Shown here: piece after piece, positions 53,746-62,674 of the stretch
How positions within the stretch are numbered: the first letter of the stretch is position 1
Layout of the letters: each line of letters opens with the position of its first letter
Assembly (NCBI RefSeq): GCF_902459745.1
Contig: NZ_CABPSJ010000007.1
Coordinates: 1-64,000 of the forward strand
DNA from: Pandoraea communis
GTDB lineage: Bacteria; Pseudomonadota; Gammaproteobacteria; Burkholderiales; Burkholderiaceae
Reading direction: 5' to 3'
Length of the DNA stretch: 64,000 nucleotides
The notes under the pieces: generated by a model
What the model saw: only the letters and a program-made list of their open reading frames with translations
Told to the model about the DNA's origin: nothing
Databases searched by the model: none
Made by a program: the position numbers and the translations under genes

Positions 53746-55121
53746 TGGCGGGTATCGGTTTCGAGTTGCGGCGTTTGCTACGCAGCGACACGCTTTCGGG
53801 CACCTTCGCCGCATACAGCTATGCGGGGATCATCAGCGCCGGTCCGCTGGTGCTGTCGATGCTCGGTGTGGTGCTTGTCGGGCTAATGAGTCTGGCCAGC
53901 GTCCATCCGCACGAGGTGCTGACGCAGTTTCAGGTCTCGGTGACGTATCTGATTGCGTCGAGCGTCATGGTGACGGGACTGATCCAGTTGGCATTCACCC
54001 GTTATCTGAGCGATCGATTGTTCGCGGGCGATCCGCAGGCGGTGATACCGGCGTTCAATGCCGTGACGCTGGTCACCACCGTCGTGCTCGGCGTGATGGG
54101 GCTCGTTCTGTCGCAGACGCTCTTCTCGGCCTTGCCGCTGGCTTATCGCTGGCTGATGTGGATTGGCTTCGTGTTGCTCGGCAATCTGTGGATCGTGGTG
54201 CTGTTCCTCACGAGCGTAAAGCAATATCGCGCGATTCTCGGTGTGTTCTGCCTGGGGTACAGCCTGAGCGTGGTCAGTGCCGTACTGCTCGGGCGCTTCG
54301 GACTTACGGGCCTGCTGGGCGGCTTCGTGATCGGCCACACATGTCTGCTACTGGGGCTGACCGCCATTGTCGTGCGTAACTACCGTACCACCACCTGGCT
54401 GTCGTGGTCGGTCTTCGAGCCGCGCAATCTGCGGCTTTCGCTGGTTGGCGTCGGGGTATGCTTCGGGTTGGGGGCGTGGATCGACAAGTTGATCTTCTGG
54501 GCGTCGCCAGTGACCGGCATCGCTATCATCGGACCGCTGCGCGCTGCCCCCATCTACGATCTGCCGGTGTTCCTGTCGTATCTTTGCGTGATTCCGGGCA
54601 TGGCAGTGTTCCTGCTGCGGATCGAGACGGATTTTGCCGAAGCCTATACCGGTTTTTTCGATGCCGTACGGCATGGCGGCACGCTGCGCCAGATTTCTGC
54701 GTCGCGGGTGTCGATGGTGCGGGCGGTGCGCACCGGGCTCTATGAGATCCTCAAGGTACAGGCCGTGGTGACGCTGCTCGTCTTTGCGTTCGGCGACGAC
54801 ATGTTGCGGTTCGTAGGGGTGCCCGAGACGTGGCAATCGTTGCTGCGCATCGACGTCATCTCGGCAGGTTTGCAGGTGCTGCTGCTCGGTGTGCTCAATG
54901 TGCTGTTCTATCTGGACCGGCGCCGTGACGTACTGGTCCTCGTCTCGCTTCTGGTGGTGCTGAACGCGACCTTCACCTGGGCCAGTCTGCAATACGGGCC
55001 CGCGCTCTACGGCTATGGGTTCGCGCTCGCGCTACTGTGCGTGCTGGCGCTCGGCGCACACCGGCTGACCCGCCGGCTGGCGGCGCTCGAATACGACACT
55101 TACATGGGGCAGAGGGGATAA
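53745..55121 (+). CDS. pelG: Pel inner-membrane transporter PelG
   Basis: This 458-residue protein has about twelve hydrophobic helices and the PelG start MAGIGFELRRLL followed by AYSYAGIISAGPLVLSMLGV. It belongs to the MOP/flippase-like group and is thought to move the growing polymer across the inner membrane with PelD and PelE. It is coupled to pelF by a one-base overlap. Confidence 0.95.
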   Translation: MAGIGFELRRLLRSDTLSGTFAAYSYAGIISAGPLVLSMLGVVLVGLMSLASVHPHEVLTQFQVSVTYLIASSVMVTGLIQLAFTRYLSDRLFAGDPQAVIPAFNAVTLVTTVVLGVMGLVLSQTLFSALPLAYRWLMWIGFVLLGNLWIVVLFLTSVKQYRAILGVFCLGYSLSVVSAVLLGRFGLTGLLGGFVIGHTCLLLGLTAIVVRNYRTTTWLSWSVFEPRNLRLSLVGVGVCFGLGAWIDKLIFWASPVTGIAIIGPLRAAPIYDLPVFLSYLCVIPGMAVFLLRIETDFAEAYTGFFDAVRHGGTLRQISASRVSMVRAVRTGLYEILKVQAVVTLLVFAFGDDMLRFVGVPETWQSLLRIDVISAGLQVLLLGVLNVLFYLDRRRDVLVLVSLLVVLNATFTWASLQYGPALYGYGFALALLCVLALGAHRLTRRLAALEYDTYMGQRG

Positions 55122-55277
55122 CTTACCCGGCCGGGCCGATGTGCCGCGCGAGCGGCCTGGCGTCCCGTTGGCGAGGGAACGACGGCTGGAGTAATATCGC
55201 GGGTCTCGCATGTGTGATCGTGTTGTTCGATCAGTGCGGCATCAAAGGCGCCACACGGGCGTCGCTAAGGTATTGTC

Positions 55278-56309
55278 ATGAATAATCTGGGCACCATTCT
55301 CGTTACCGGCGGTGCCGGCTACATCGGCTCGCATACCTGTGTCGAGCTTCTGGCGGGCGGCTACGATGTCGTCATCGTCGATAACCTGTGCAACAGCCAT
55401 CTCGACGCAGTGGCGCGCATCGAGCGTATTGCCGGTCGTGCGCCCGTGTTCATCGAAGGCGATGCCTGTTCCCCGGCGGTCATGGACAACATCTTCACGC
55501 GCCATCGGATCGACGGCGTGATCCACTTTGCCGCGTTGAAGTCGATCGGCGAATCGATCGAGAAACCATCTCTCTATTACCGCAACAATCTCGGTAGCCT
55601 GCTGACGCTGATCGAGACGATGGAGCGCCACGACGTGCGGCACCTGGTGTTCAGTTCGTCGGCCGCCGTGTATGGCTATCAGACATCGGTGCCGATCGAT
55701 GAGACGGTGCCGCTTTCGACGGGGACTCCGTACGGTCACACCAAGCTGATGGCCGAGCAGATACTTGCCGATACGGTGAAATCCGATGCGCGCTGGCGTG
55801 TCGGGGTGTTGCGTTACTTCAACCCGGTGGGCGCGCATGAGAGCGGGCTGATCGGTGAGGACCCGGGGGGGCTGCCCAACAACCTGATGCCGTACGTTGC
55901 GCAAGTCGCCGTGGGCAAGCTGCCGAAACTCAAGGTCTACGGTGGCGACTGGCCGACCCCCGATGGTACGGGCGTGCGGGACTACCTGCATGTGGTGGAT
56001 CTGGCGCGCGGCCATCTGGCGGCGCTCGCCGGCCTGCACAGGCTGGGCGCGGGTTTCACCGTCAATCTGGGTACCGGGCGAGGGCACAGCGTGCTCGAAA
56101 TCGTGCAGGCGTTCGAGGCCGCCAGCGGCCGCAAAGTGCCGTACGAGATTGTCGAACGCCGCTCGGGCGATGTGGGGACATCGTATGCCAACGCGTCGCG
56201 CGCGCACGCGCTGCTGGGGTGGCGCGCCGAGTACGATCTTGCGCGCATGTGCGCCGATCACTGGCGTTGGCAGCATCAAAACCCCGATGGATATCAATCG
56301 TCACGCTGA
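55278..56309 (+). CDS. galE: UDP-hexose / UDP-N-acetylhexosamine 4-epimerase
   Basis: This 343-residue short-chain epimerase has GGAGYIGSH for NAD, the catalytic triad Ser128 (SSSAAVYG), Tyr152 and Lys156 (YGHTK), and FNPVGAHESG. At the position of E. coli GalE Tyr299, the residue that blocks N-acetylated sugars, this protein has Ser302 (GDVGTSYANAS), suggesting it also uses UDP-GlcNAc/GalNAc. It lies 156 bases after pelG on the same strand and could supply UDP-GalNAc for Pel, as PelX does in some pseudomonads. Confidence 0.92.
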   Translation: MNNLGTILVTGGAGYIGSHTCVELLAGGYDVVIVDNLCNSHLDAVARIERIAGRAPVFIEGDACSPAVMDNIFTRHRIDGVIHFAALKSIGESIEKPSLYYRNNLGSLLTLIETMERHDVRHLVFSSSAAVYGYQTSVPIDETVPLSTGTPYGHTKLMAEQILADTVKSDARWRVGVLRYFNPVGAHESGLIGEDPGGLPNNLMPYVAQVAVGKLPKLKVYGGDWPTPDGTGVRDYLHVVDLARGHLAALAGLHRLGAGFTVNLGTGRGHSVLEIVQAFEAASGRKVPYEIVERRSGDVGTSYANASRAHALLGWRAEYDLARMCADHWRWQHQNPDGYQSSR

Positions 56310-56525
56310 AACCGCCCGCGCCCCTTCACCGGACAAATGAAAGCAATTCCCAATTGGGGTAAAATAACCGGGTTTTCCCGCCCAAAACTGAAAGTGCGTA
56401 CACCTGCACCTGGAGTCCGGGCATCGGGCCATTAAGGATGGCTCGCGCACACGTATTTCGGGCGTTTGGGTCATCCGCCCCGCCGATGCGCCGCGCCGCC
56501 TCCCTTCGTCTAACGTCAAGTCACT

Positions 56526-57296
56526 ATGAGTACTCAGAATCAACAGACCGTGCTGGAAGTCCACCACTGGACTGATACGTTGTTCAGCTTCAAGACCACT
56601 CGCGACGCGTCGTTCCGTTACGTCAATGGTCAGTTCACGATGATCGGGCTGGAAGTGGAAGGCAAACCGCTGCTGCGTGCCTACAGCATGGCAAGCGCGA
56701 ATTACGAGGAAGAGCTGGAGTTCCTGAGCATCAAGGTGCAGGACGGTCCGCTCACCTCGCGTCTGCAACATTTGAAGCCGGGGGACAAGGTCATCGTCGG
56801 CCGCAAGCCGACCGGCACGCTCATCAACGACAACCTGTTGCCGGGCAAGAATCTGTATCTGCTGTCGACGGGCACGGGGCTCGCGCCGTTCATGAGCATC
56901 ATCCGCGATCCGGAAGTCTACGACCGCTATGAGCACATCATTCTGGTGCACGGTTGCCGCTTCGCCAGCGAATTGGCTTACCGTGACCTGATCACGCAGC
57001 ATCTGCCGGAGCATGAATATCTGGGCGAGTACATTCGCGACAAGCTGATCTACTACCCGACGGTCACGCGTGAAGAGTTCGAAAACCAGGGCCGTATCAC
57101 TGAGCTGGTCGAGTCGGGCAAGATGTTCACCGACATCGGTTTGCCGGAATTCTCGCCGGAGAACGATCGCGTCATGCTGTGCGGCAGTCCGGCCATGCTG
57201 AAAGACACCCGTGAACTGCTGGAAAAGCGCGGCTTCGTAGAAGGCCACAACCACGCGCCGGGGCACTACCTCGTTGAACGGGCGTTCGTGGGCTGA
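56526..57296 (+). CDS. fpr: ferredoxin/flavodoxin-NADP+ reductase
   Basis: This 256-residue FAD enzyme fits the bacterial Fpr family: RAYSMAS (FAD binding), STGTGLAPFMSI and HGCR for NADP, CGSPAMLKDT, and the C-terminal ending VERAFVG. It moves electrons between NADPH and ferredoxin or flavodoxin, often in oxidative stress. The 216-base gap upstream includes an AT-rich stretch near 56345-56375 likely to hold its promoter. Confidence 0.95.
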   Translation: MSTQNQQTVLEVHHWTDTLFSFKTTRDASFRYVNGQFTMIGLEVEGKPLLRAYSMASANYEEELEFLSIKVQDGPLTSRLQHLKPGDKVIVGRKPTGTLINDNLLPGKNLYLLSTGTGLAPFMSIIRDPEVYDRYEHIILVHGCRFASELAYRDLITQHLPEHEYLGEYIRDKLIYYPTVTREEFENQGRITELVESGKMFTDIGLPEFSPENDRVMLCGSPAMLKDTRELLEKRGFVEGHNHAPGHYLVERAFVG

Positions 57297-57365
57297 GTCA
57301 TCTGACCCTGCCCCAAGTCGTACACGGGGCGCTGCCGGCGCAATCAGGCCGTGCGCGAAGACGTA

Positions 57366-57413
57366 AAAAAGCCCCCAAGGGCCGGACATCAGTCCAGCGC
57401 TTGGGGGCTTTTT
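57366..57413. terminator. bidirectional terminator between fpr and LysR gene
   Basis: Arms AAAAAGCCCCCAAG and CTTGGGGGCTTTTT form a perfect 14-bp stem around a 20-base loop, with A and T runs at the ends. Confidence 0.92.
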
Positions 57414-57428
57414 GTCGACCTTGCCCGT

Positions 57429-58331
57429 TCAGGTTTTCGTGACGGGGAATACATTCGCGCAGAGAAAATCCACCAAGGCCCGGACTTTAGGCGAAGGATG
57501 TTTGCTCGCCGGCCAAAGCACATAAAAAACGCCGGTGCGTTGTGCATATGTTGCGAGTACGGGTTGGAGGCGGCCGTCGGCAAGTGGCTCCCGGATGGCG
57601 AACTCCGGCAGGTAGGCGATCCCCAGGCCCTGAAGCGCGAAACACAGGCGCGTCTCGATGTTGTTGCAGACCATGGAGGTGGGAATGGGCGGCTCCGGCT
57701 CACCGGGGATTTGCCGCAGCGTCCACGGTTCCAGTTTGCCGCTGTTGGGGAAACGGTAGTGCAGGCAGGTGTGTTGTTGCAGATCGGCCGGAACCATCGG
57801 TGTGCCGCGCCTTGCCAGATACGCAGGTGAAGCAACGAGGTGTGATCGGAACTCCCCGAGCCGCCGGGCGGTGAGGCGAGAGTCCATCGGCTCCCCCGTG
57901 CGGACCACCGCGTCGAATCCTTCTTCGATCACATCAACCATTCGGTCGGTAAAGTCCAGATCCAGCTCGATCTCCGGGTAGTGGCGCATGAAGTCGCCGA
58001 GCACTGGCAGGACCAGGGCGCTGACCATCGGCAAGCTCACGCGCAGCCGTCCGCGCGGTGCCGTGCTGGCCTGCGATAGCTCCAGTTCCGCTGCTTCGAT
58101 CTCCGCGAGAATACGACGGCTGCGCTCCAGAAATAGCGCACCCTCGGCGGTCAGCGTCACGCTGCGTGTGCTGCGATGAAACAGACGCACGCCCAGCTTC
58201 TCTTCCAGCCTCACCACGCTTTTGCCGACCGCCGATGCCGAGATGCCCAGCAGGCGGCCGGCAGCGACAAAGCTGCGTGTCTCCGCCACCTGCACGAAAA
58301 CCACGAAACCGCTCAGGCTTTCCACGTTCAC
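57429..58331 (-). CDS. LysR family regulator (CrgA-like)
   Basis: This 300-residue protein starts with the helix-turn-helix ETRSFVAAGRLLGISASAVG then KSVVRLEEKLGVRLFHRSTR, and has the CrgA-branch signature FTDRMVDVIEEGFDAVVR. It is divergent from the serine hydrolase-MFS pair and probably controls it. A diverged copy of part of this gene lies at 61047-61165. Confidence 0.92.
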   Translation of the reverse strand: MNVESLSGFVVFVQVAETRSFVAAGRLLGISASAVGKSVVRLEEKLGVRLFHRSTRSVTLTAEGALFLERSRRILAEIEAAELELSQASTAPRGRLRVSLPMVSALVLPVLGDFMRHYPEIELDLDFTDRMVDVIEEGFDAVVRTGEPMDSRLTARRLGEFRSHLVASPAYLARRGTPMVPADLQQHTCLHYRFPNSGKLEPWTLRQIPGEPEPPIPTSMVCNNIETRLCFALQGLGIAYLPEFAIREPLADGRLQPVLATYAQRTGVFYVLWPASKHPSPKVRALVDFLCANVFPVTKT

Positions 58332-58451
58332 TCCTGATTACCGTGTGATTGCGGACATAAATATCCGTATAAAAGGGAACTCTAGCCCACTTTTTCTTTA
58401 ATTGCGGACTTTCTATCGTGTGGGACGGTTAACGAATGAAAGGACTTTCCT

Positions 58452-59642
58452 ATGACGATCTCTGCATTTCCGGCACCCGCAGAGGCGATGCCCACGCCTC
58501 AGGTCGCGCCGATTCAGGCCGCCGTCGCCGACGCGCTTGACGACGGGCGATTGGTGGGTGCTGTGGTGCTGGTGGCCCGCAATGGCGAACTGATCCATCA
58601 AGAAGCGGCGGGTTTTGCCGACCGCGAACAGGCTGTGCCGATGGCGCTCGATGCGCTCTTTCGCTTGGCGTCCGTGACCAAGCCAATCGTCACCACCGCC
58701 GCGCTGGTTTTGATCGCACAGGGGCGGTTACAGCTCTGCGACGAGGTCACGCGATGGTTGCCCGAGTTCTCGCCCATGCTGGCCGACGGGACGATCTCGC
58801 GGCTGACGATTCGTCATCTGATGACGCATACGGCGGGGCTGACCTATGGGTTCTTTCAGGTGCCGGATGGCACCTATGCGCGTGCGGGCGTCTCCGACGG
58901 CATGGACGACAGCCGCACGAGTCTACTCGAGAACATTCGGCGTATTGCCAGCGTGCCGTTGCTGTATCCGCCCGGCACCGAGTGGAGATACTCGATAGCG
59001 ACGGACGTGCTTGGCGCCGTCATTGAAGCCGTCACGGGGTTGCCGCTGGATAAGGCCGTCGAGGAACTGGTGACGGCGCCGCTTGGCATGCGCGATACGT
59101 CATTTGCTGCCGTGGACGCGCGCCGTCTGACGACTGCCTATGCCGACGGCAGTCCCGTGCCGCGGCGTCTGGTGGAGCCTGACTTCGTGCCGTTCGTCGA
59201 CGGGACTGCCGGTTTCCGGTTGTCACCGGGGCGTGCGCTGAACGCCGATGCCTATCCTTCAGGCGGCGCCGGTATGGTGGGCTCCGCAGGGGATTTCTTG
59301 CGATTGCTGGAAACGCTGCGTAAAGGCGGCGCACCGCTGTTGCCCGAATCGCTCGTGCGCGAGTTCGCCACCGATCAGATCGGCGGGTTGCCGATGCCAT
59401 TTTGGCCAGGGCGAGGATTCGGCCTCGGCATTACGATCCTGAAAGACCCCGCCGAAGCGCAGTCGCCCGAATCGGTCGGCACCTGGCGCATGGGGGGAAC
59501 CTACGGGCATTCGTGGTTCGTCGATCCCGTACGCGAACTCAGTGTGGTGGCGTTCACGAACACTGCACTGGAAGGCATGTCCGGTCGCCTGGTGACCGAT
59601 CTTCGCGATGCCGTCTACGAGGCGATCGAGGTGCAACGATGA
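58452..59642 (+). CDS. serine hydrolase, class C beta-lactamase/esterase family
   Basis: This 396-residue protein has the S-x-x-K motif SVTK in RLASVTKPIV, the Tyr motif in WRYSIATDVLG, and GGTYGHSWFVDP near the C-terminus, as in EstB-type esterases. There is no clear signal peptide, which favours a cytosolic esterase over a beta-lactamase. Its stop overlaps the MFS start (ATGA), so hydrolase and exporter are made together, under probable control of the divergent LysR. Confidence 0.88.
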   Translation: MTISAFPAPAEAMPTPQVAPIQAAVADALDDGRLVGAVVLVARNGELIHQEAAGFADREQAVPMALDALFRLASVTKPIVTTAALVLIAQGRLQLCDEVTRWLPEFSPMLADGTISRLTIRHLMTHTAGLTYGFFQVPDGTYARAGVSDGMDDSRTSLLENIRRIASVPLLYPPGTEWRYSIATDVLGAVIEAVTGLPLDKAVEELVTAPLGMRDTSFAAVDARRLTTAYADGSPVPRRLVEPDFVPFVDGTAGFRLSPGRALNADAYPSGGAGMVGSAGDFLRLLETLRKGGAPLLPESLVREFATDQIGGLPMPFWPGRGFGLGITILKDPAEAQSPESVGTWRMGGTYGHSWFVDPVRELSVVAFTNTALEGMSGRLVTDLRDAVYEAIEVQR

Positions 59643-60811
59643 ACGCCCGAGCGCAAGAGCGCCTACCGTTGACTTCGTTACTGTCGCTTTCCATGGCGGC
59701 ATTCGTCACCCTCCTGACGGAAGTGTTGCCCGCTGGCTTGCTGCCGCAAATGGCACAAGGTCTCGTCGTCTCGGAGGCATGGGTCGGTCAGACGATCTCG
59801 ATTTACGCCATCGGAGCACTGGTGGCGGCCATTCCGTTGACCGTGATGACGCAGGGAGTGCGACGGCGTACGCTGCTGTTGAGCGTCATGATCGGCTTCG
59901 CGATCGCCAACGGGGTGACCGCGCTGTCGCCGAGCTATGGGTTGACGATGGCGGCGCGCTTTCTGGCAGGCGTGTCGTCCGGACTGCTGTGGGCGCTGTT
60001 GGCAGGATACGCGGCACGCCTGGTGCCTGAAAATCAAAAGGGACGCGCCATCGCCGTCGCCATGGTCGGAACGCCGCTGGCGCTCTCGCTCGGTGTGCCG
60101 GCCGGCACATTCCTTGAGCACTGGACGGGGTGGCGGATGTGCTTCGGCATCATGAGCTTGCTGGCACTGGCGCTCGCGGTGTGGATGCGCGTGAAGGTGC
60201 CCGATTTTGACGGACAACCCGCAGGCAAGCGATTGTCGCTGGCGGGCGTCTTCATTGTGCCGGGCGTCCGTCCGGTGTTGTTCGTCGTATTGGCTTTCGT
60301 GCTCGCGCACAACATCCTCTACACCTATATCGCGCCGTTTCTGGCGCGAGCGAACATGGCACAGCGTATCGACGCCGTGTTGCTGGTGTTCGGCGCCATG
60401 TCGTTGATCGGCATCTGGATCGTTGGTGCCCTGATCGATCGCCATCTGCGCGCACTCACGCTTGCCAGCACGGCGCTGTTTGGTCTGTCTGCGCTGGCAC
60501 TCGGTATGAGAGGCGATACCCCGGTCGTGGTGTACGCATTGGTGGCCGTATGGGGTCTCGCGTTCGGTGGCGCGGCAACGCTGTTTCAGACGGCGATCGC
60601 CAACGCGGCGGCAGATGCGGCTGACGTGGCGCAGTCGATGTTGGTGACGGTCTGGAACATGGCGATTGCCGGGGGTGGCATCGTGGGTGGTGTCTTGCTC
60701 GATCGACTCGGCGTGGCCGCGTTTTCGCCGGCATTGCTTGCGTTGCTGACGGCCACGCTGATTGTCGTATGGATGGCCAGACTTCGCGGGTTCCCGGCAG
60801 TGCAACGGTAG
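59639..60811 (+). CDS. MFS transporter (DHA1 drug/arabinose-type)
   Basis: This 390-residue membrane protein has twelve hydrophobic helices, LLTEVLPAGLLPQMAQGL in helix 1 and RFLAGVSSGLLWALLAGYAARLVP around helices 4-5, as in DHA1 exporters and sugar-efflux relatives. ATG 59639 overlaps the hydrolase stop; the open frame continues upstream but only as antisense-like sequence. The substrate is unknown. Confidence 0.9.
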   Translation: MNARAQERLPLTSLLSLSMAAFVTLLTEVLPAGLLPQMAQGLVVSEAWVGQTISIYAIGALVAAIPLTVMTQGVRRRTLLLSVMIGFAIANGVTALSPSYGLTMAARFLAGVSSGLLWALLAGYAARLVPENQKGRAIAVAMVGTPLALSLGVPAGTFLEHWTGWRMCFGIMSLLALALAVWMRVKVPDFDGQPAGKRLSLAGVFIVPGVRPVLFVVLAFVLAHNILYTYIAPFLARANMAQRIDAVLLVFGAMSLIGIWIVGALIDRHLRALTLASTALFGLSALALGMRGDTPVVVYALVAVWGLAFGGAATLFQTAIANAAADAADVAQSMLVTVWNMAIAGGGIVGGVLLDRLGVAAFSPALLALLTATLIVVWMARLRGFPAVQR

Positions 60812-60825
60812 CGGCTGCCGGGATC

Positions 60826-60849
60826 GCGCTGACGCGAGGGCGTCAGCGC
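60826..60849. terminator. perfect 10-bp hairpin after the MFS gene
   Basis: GCGCTGACGC, GAGG loop, GCGTCAGCGC. No T-run on either strand. It directly abuts the duplicated receptor tail, and may have been the 3' flank of the TonB receptor gene before rearrangement. Confidence 0.5.
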
Positions 60850-61040
60850 GTGTGCGTGTCCGGCGCAGATGCCGATCAGAAGTCCATCGTGGCGCTGGCG
60901 AGGAAGGTACGGGTGGAACCCGGCAGCACGAAGCCGTTGTACGTCGTCGTCCAGTAGTGCTTATCCGTCAGGTTGTTGATGGCGGCGCGCAGCACGACTG
61001 ACTTGCCGGCGATTCGCGTGGCGCACCTGGCCGACAGGTC
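60850..61040 (-). pseudogene. duplicated 3' tail of the TonB receptor gene
   Basis: These 191 bases match 62675-62865 with a single difference (C61024 against T62849). They encode the last residues of the receptor (from DLSAR to FLASATMDF) with Tyr changed to Cys, plus 26 bases beyond the stop. No start or upstream part is present. Confidence 0.92.
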
Positions 61041-61046
61041 TAACAA

Positions 61047-61165
61047 AGTGTGATCGGAACTCCCCGAGTTACCGGGCGGTGAGGCGAGAGTCCGTCGGCT
61101 CACCCGCGCGGATCACTGCGTCGAATCCTTCTTCGATCACATCGATCATTCGGTCGGTGACGTCG
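61047..61165 (-). pseudogene. LysR gene fragment
   Basis: About 119 bases resemble 57839-57957, inside the LysR gene at 57.4 kb, at roughly 90 percent by eye. The minus-strand frame reads DRMIDVIEEGFDAVIRAGEP then TDSRLTAR. It is a remnant of a related regulator, not a recent copy. Confidence 0.8.
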
Positions 61166-61300
61166 ACCCAATGTGTGGAATGGTCTCGGCCAGCGTGTCG
61201 ATCTGGGTAATGTCGAGGCGATTCGCCCCTGTCAGGATGACCGCGAGCAGGACGCTCTGCGCGTCGACGATGAGGTGGTGTGAATCGCCCAGAGGGCGAC
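61166..61300 (-). pseudogene. IS5-type transposase fragment (central part)
   Basis: The minus strand encodes HHLIVDAQSVLLAVILTGAN then RLDITQIDTLAETIP, the central DDE region of IS427-like transposases, with the Asp of IVDA. Both ends are missing. Confidence 0.75.
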
Positions 61301-61323
61301 ACCAGTGCTCTACAATGCACGCA

Positions 61324-61347
61324 CCGCACGGTTAAGTAAACGTGCGG
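61324..61347 (+). promoter_or_regulatory. hairpin upstream of the TIM-barrel protein gene
   Basis: CCGCACG and CGTGCGG form a 7-bp stem around a ten-base AT-rich loop, 77 bases before the start codon. A CTACAAT box at about 61309-61315 resembles a -10 element. Confidence 0.4.
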
Positions 61348-61423
61348 AACGCAGAGGCGGAATACGTACGTAGGGGGCGTTCCCCGTGTCGCAGCATACA
61401 CATCACAGGAAGGAGCGGGCAAT

Positions 61424-62494
61424 ATGAAGTATCGCGGCGTCGTCTATGACGTGGGATTGAAATTCACGGCCGATAACCCATACTCAGTAGAGCATTTTGA
61501 TCCCGAACTGGTCGCTTACGATATCAACTCCATCGCAACCGAATTGCACGCCAATGCTATTCGTATCGAGGGAGAGGAAATTGAACGTCTAGTCGCAGCA
61601 TCGCGCATCGCGCATGCTGCCGGACTGACCGTCTTCTTCAACCCATGGAAGATGAACGTGCCGATCGTTGAGCTGCCCGCCTATTTTGAGCAAGCTGCGC
61701 GTGCAGCTGAGCAAATAAGAATTGAAGGAGCAGATATCGTCTTCGTCGCCGGCTGCGAAATGAGTCTGTTTAACGAAGGTATCTTCAAAGGCTCTACCGT
61801 CACCGAGCGAATACAGGGCCTCATAGAACGGGGTACTGCAGCTCAGGCGAACGAGAGCGAAGCATTGCGCGTTCAAGCAGCCAAGCTAAACGAAGCTCTC
61901 AAGCAAATCGTCGTAGGTGTACGCAAGGAATTCAAAGGGAGGGTCACCTATTCAGCCGGGATGTGGGAAATGGTGGACTGGAGTCTGTTTGACATCGTTG
62001 GGATCGACCACTACCGCAGCAACGAATCGACAAAGGAGTATGTGGGGGCGCTGGACCGCTATCGTCTAAGCAAGCCGCTAGTAGTGATGGAAGTCGGTTC
62101 CTGTGCTTATGAGGGCGCAGGCAAGCTTGGCGCCGGCGGCTTTATGCGCCTAAAAGGGGTAAATCCCGATGGGACAGGGATATTTACCGCCGGCATCGTT
62201 CCCACACGCAGTGAACGCGAGCAGGCGAACTACGTCGAGGAGCAGCTTAACCTTCTCACTGGTGCTGGCATCGATGGCGTGTTCATCTATGTGTTCTCGT
62301 TTCCGACCTTTCCCCATGCGAAGGGAGCGCGAGACTTGGACATGATGAGTTTTTCTCTGGTCAGGACCTATCCGAAAGATAATCCCAAGGGGCAGGAAAT
62401 CCCGCCGTGGGAGCCTAAGGAGGCTTTCCATCGTATCGCCAGCATTTACCGGGATATCGCCTCGCCGTACGTCTTAGATATACCTCAGCAGTGA
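61424..62494 (+). CDS. TIM-barrel glycoside-hydrolase-like protein, 'abortive infection protein'-like
   Basis: This 356-residue protein starts MKYRGVVYDVGLKFTADNPY after a strong GGAAGGAG site. It shows a beta/alpha barrel pattern with two acidic residues placed like clan A glycosidases: Glu112 after a strand (IVFVAGCEMSLF) and Glu223 (PLVVMEVGSCAYEG). I recall related actinobacterial proteins annotated as abortive infection proteins, but know of no experiment, so the function is open. No signal peptide is seen. Codons are more AT-rich (ATA, AGA, GGA, CTA, GTA) than in neighbours, and remnants of mobile DNA lie on the left with a duplicated flank on both sides, all signs of horizontal transfer. 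Confidence 0.7.
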   Translation: MKYRGVVYDVGLKFTADNPYSVEHFDPELVAYDINSIATELHANAIRIEGEEIERLVAASRIAHAAGLTVFFNPWKMNVPIVELPAYFEQAARAAEQIRIEGADIVFVAGCEMSLFNEGIFKGSTVTERIQGLIERGTAAQANESEALRVQAAKLNEALKQIVVGVRKEFKGRVTYSAGMWEMVDWSLFDIVGIDHYRSNESTKEYVGALDRYRLSKPLVVMEVGSCAYEGAGKLGAGGFMRLKGVNPDGTGIFTAGIVPTRSEREQANYVEEQLNLLTGAGIDGVFIYVFSFPTFPHAKGARDLDMMSFSLVRTYPKDNPKGQEIPPWEPKEAFHRIASIYRDIASPYVLDIPQQ

Positions 62495-62674
62495 TCGGCC
62501 ATCTTCACAGATGGCACGGCGCAGACACAACGGCGCCGTCAAAACCAACAATGCCCTGATGTGGCTGCATTCGAGCGGGTTCGATGACCGCTTGGGGTTG
62601 TGGACTCGGCCGGTCGACGCAACACATCAATGAAATCGTTGAAATTGATCGGGATGCCGGCCACGCTGATCGTC

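Noticed and set aside
60876-61103. 75-codon minus-strand frame as a separate small gene
   Set aside because: Most of it is the copied C-terminus of the TonB receptor fused to unrelated sequence; it is debris, not a gene.
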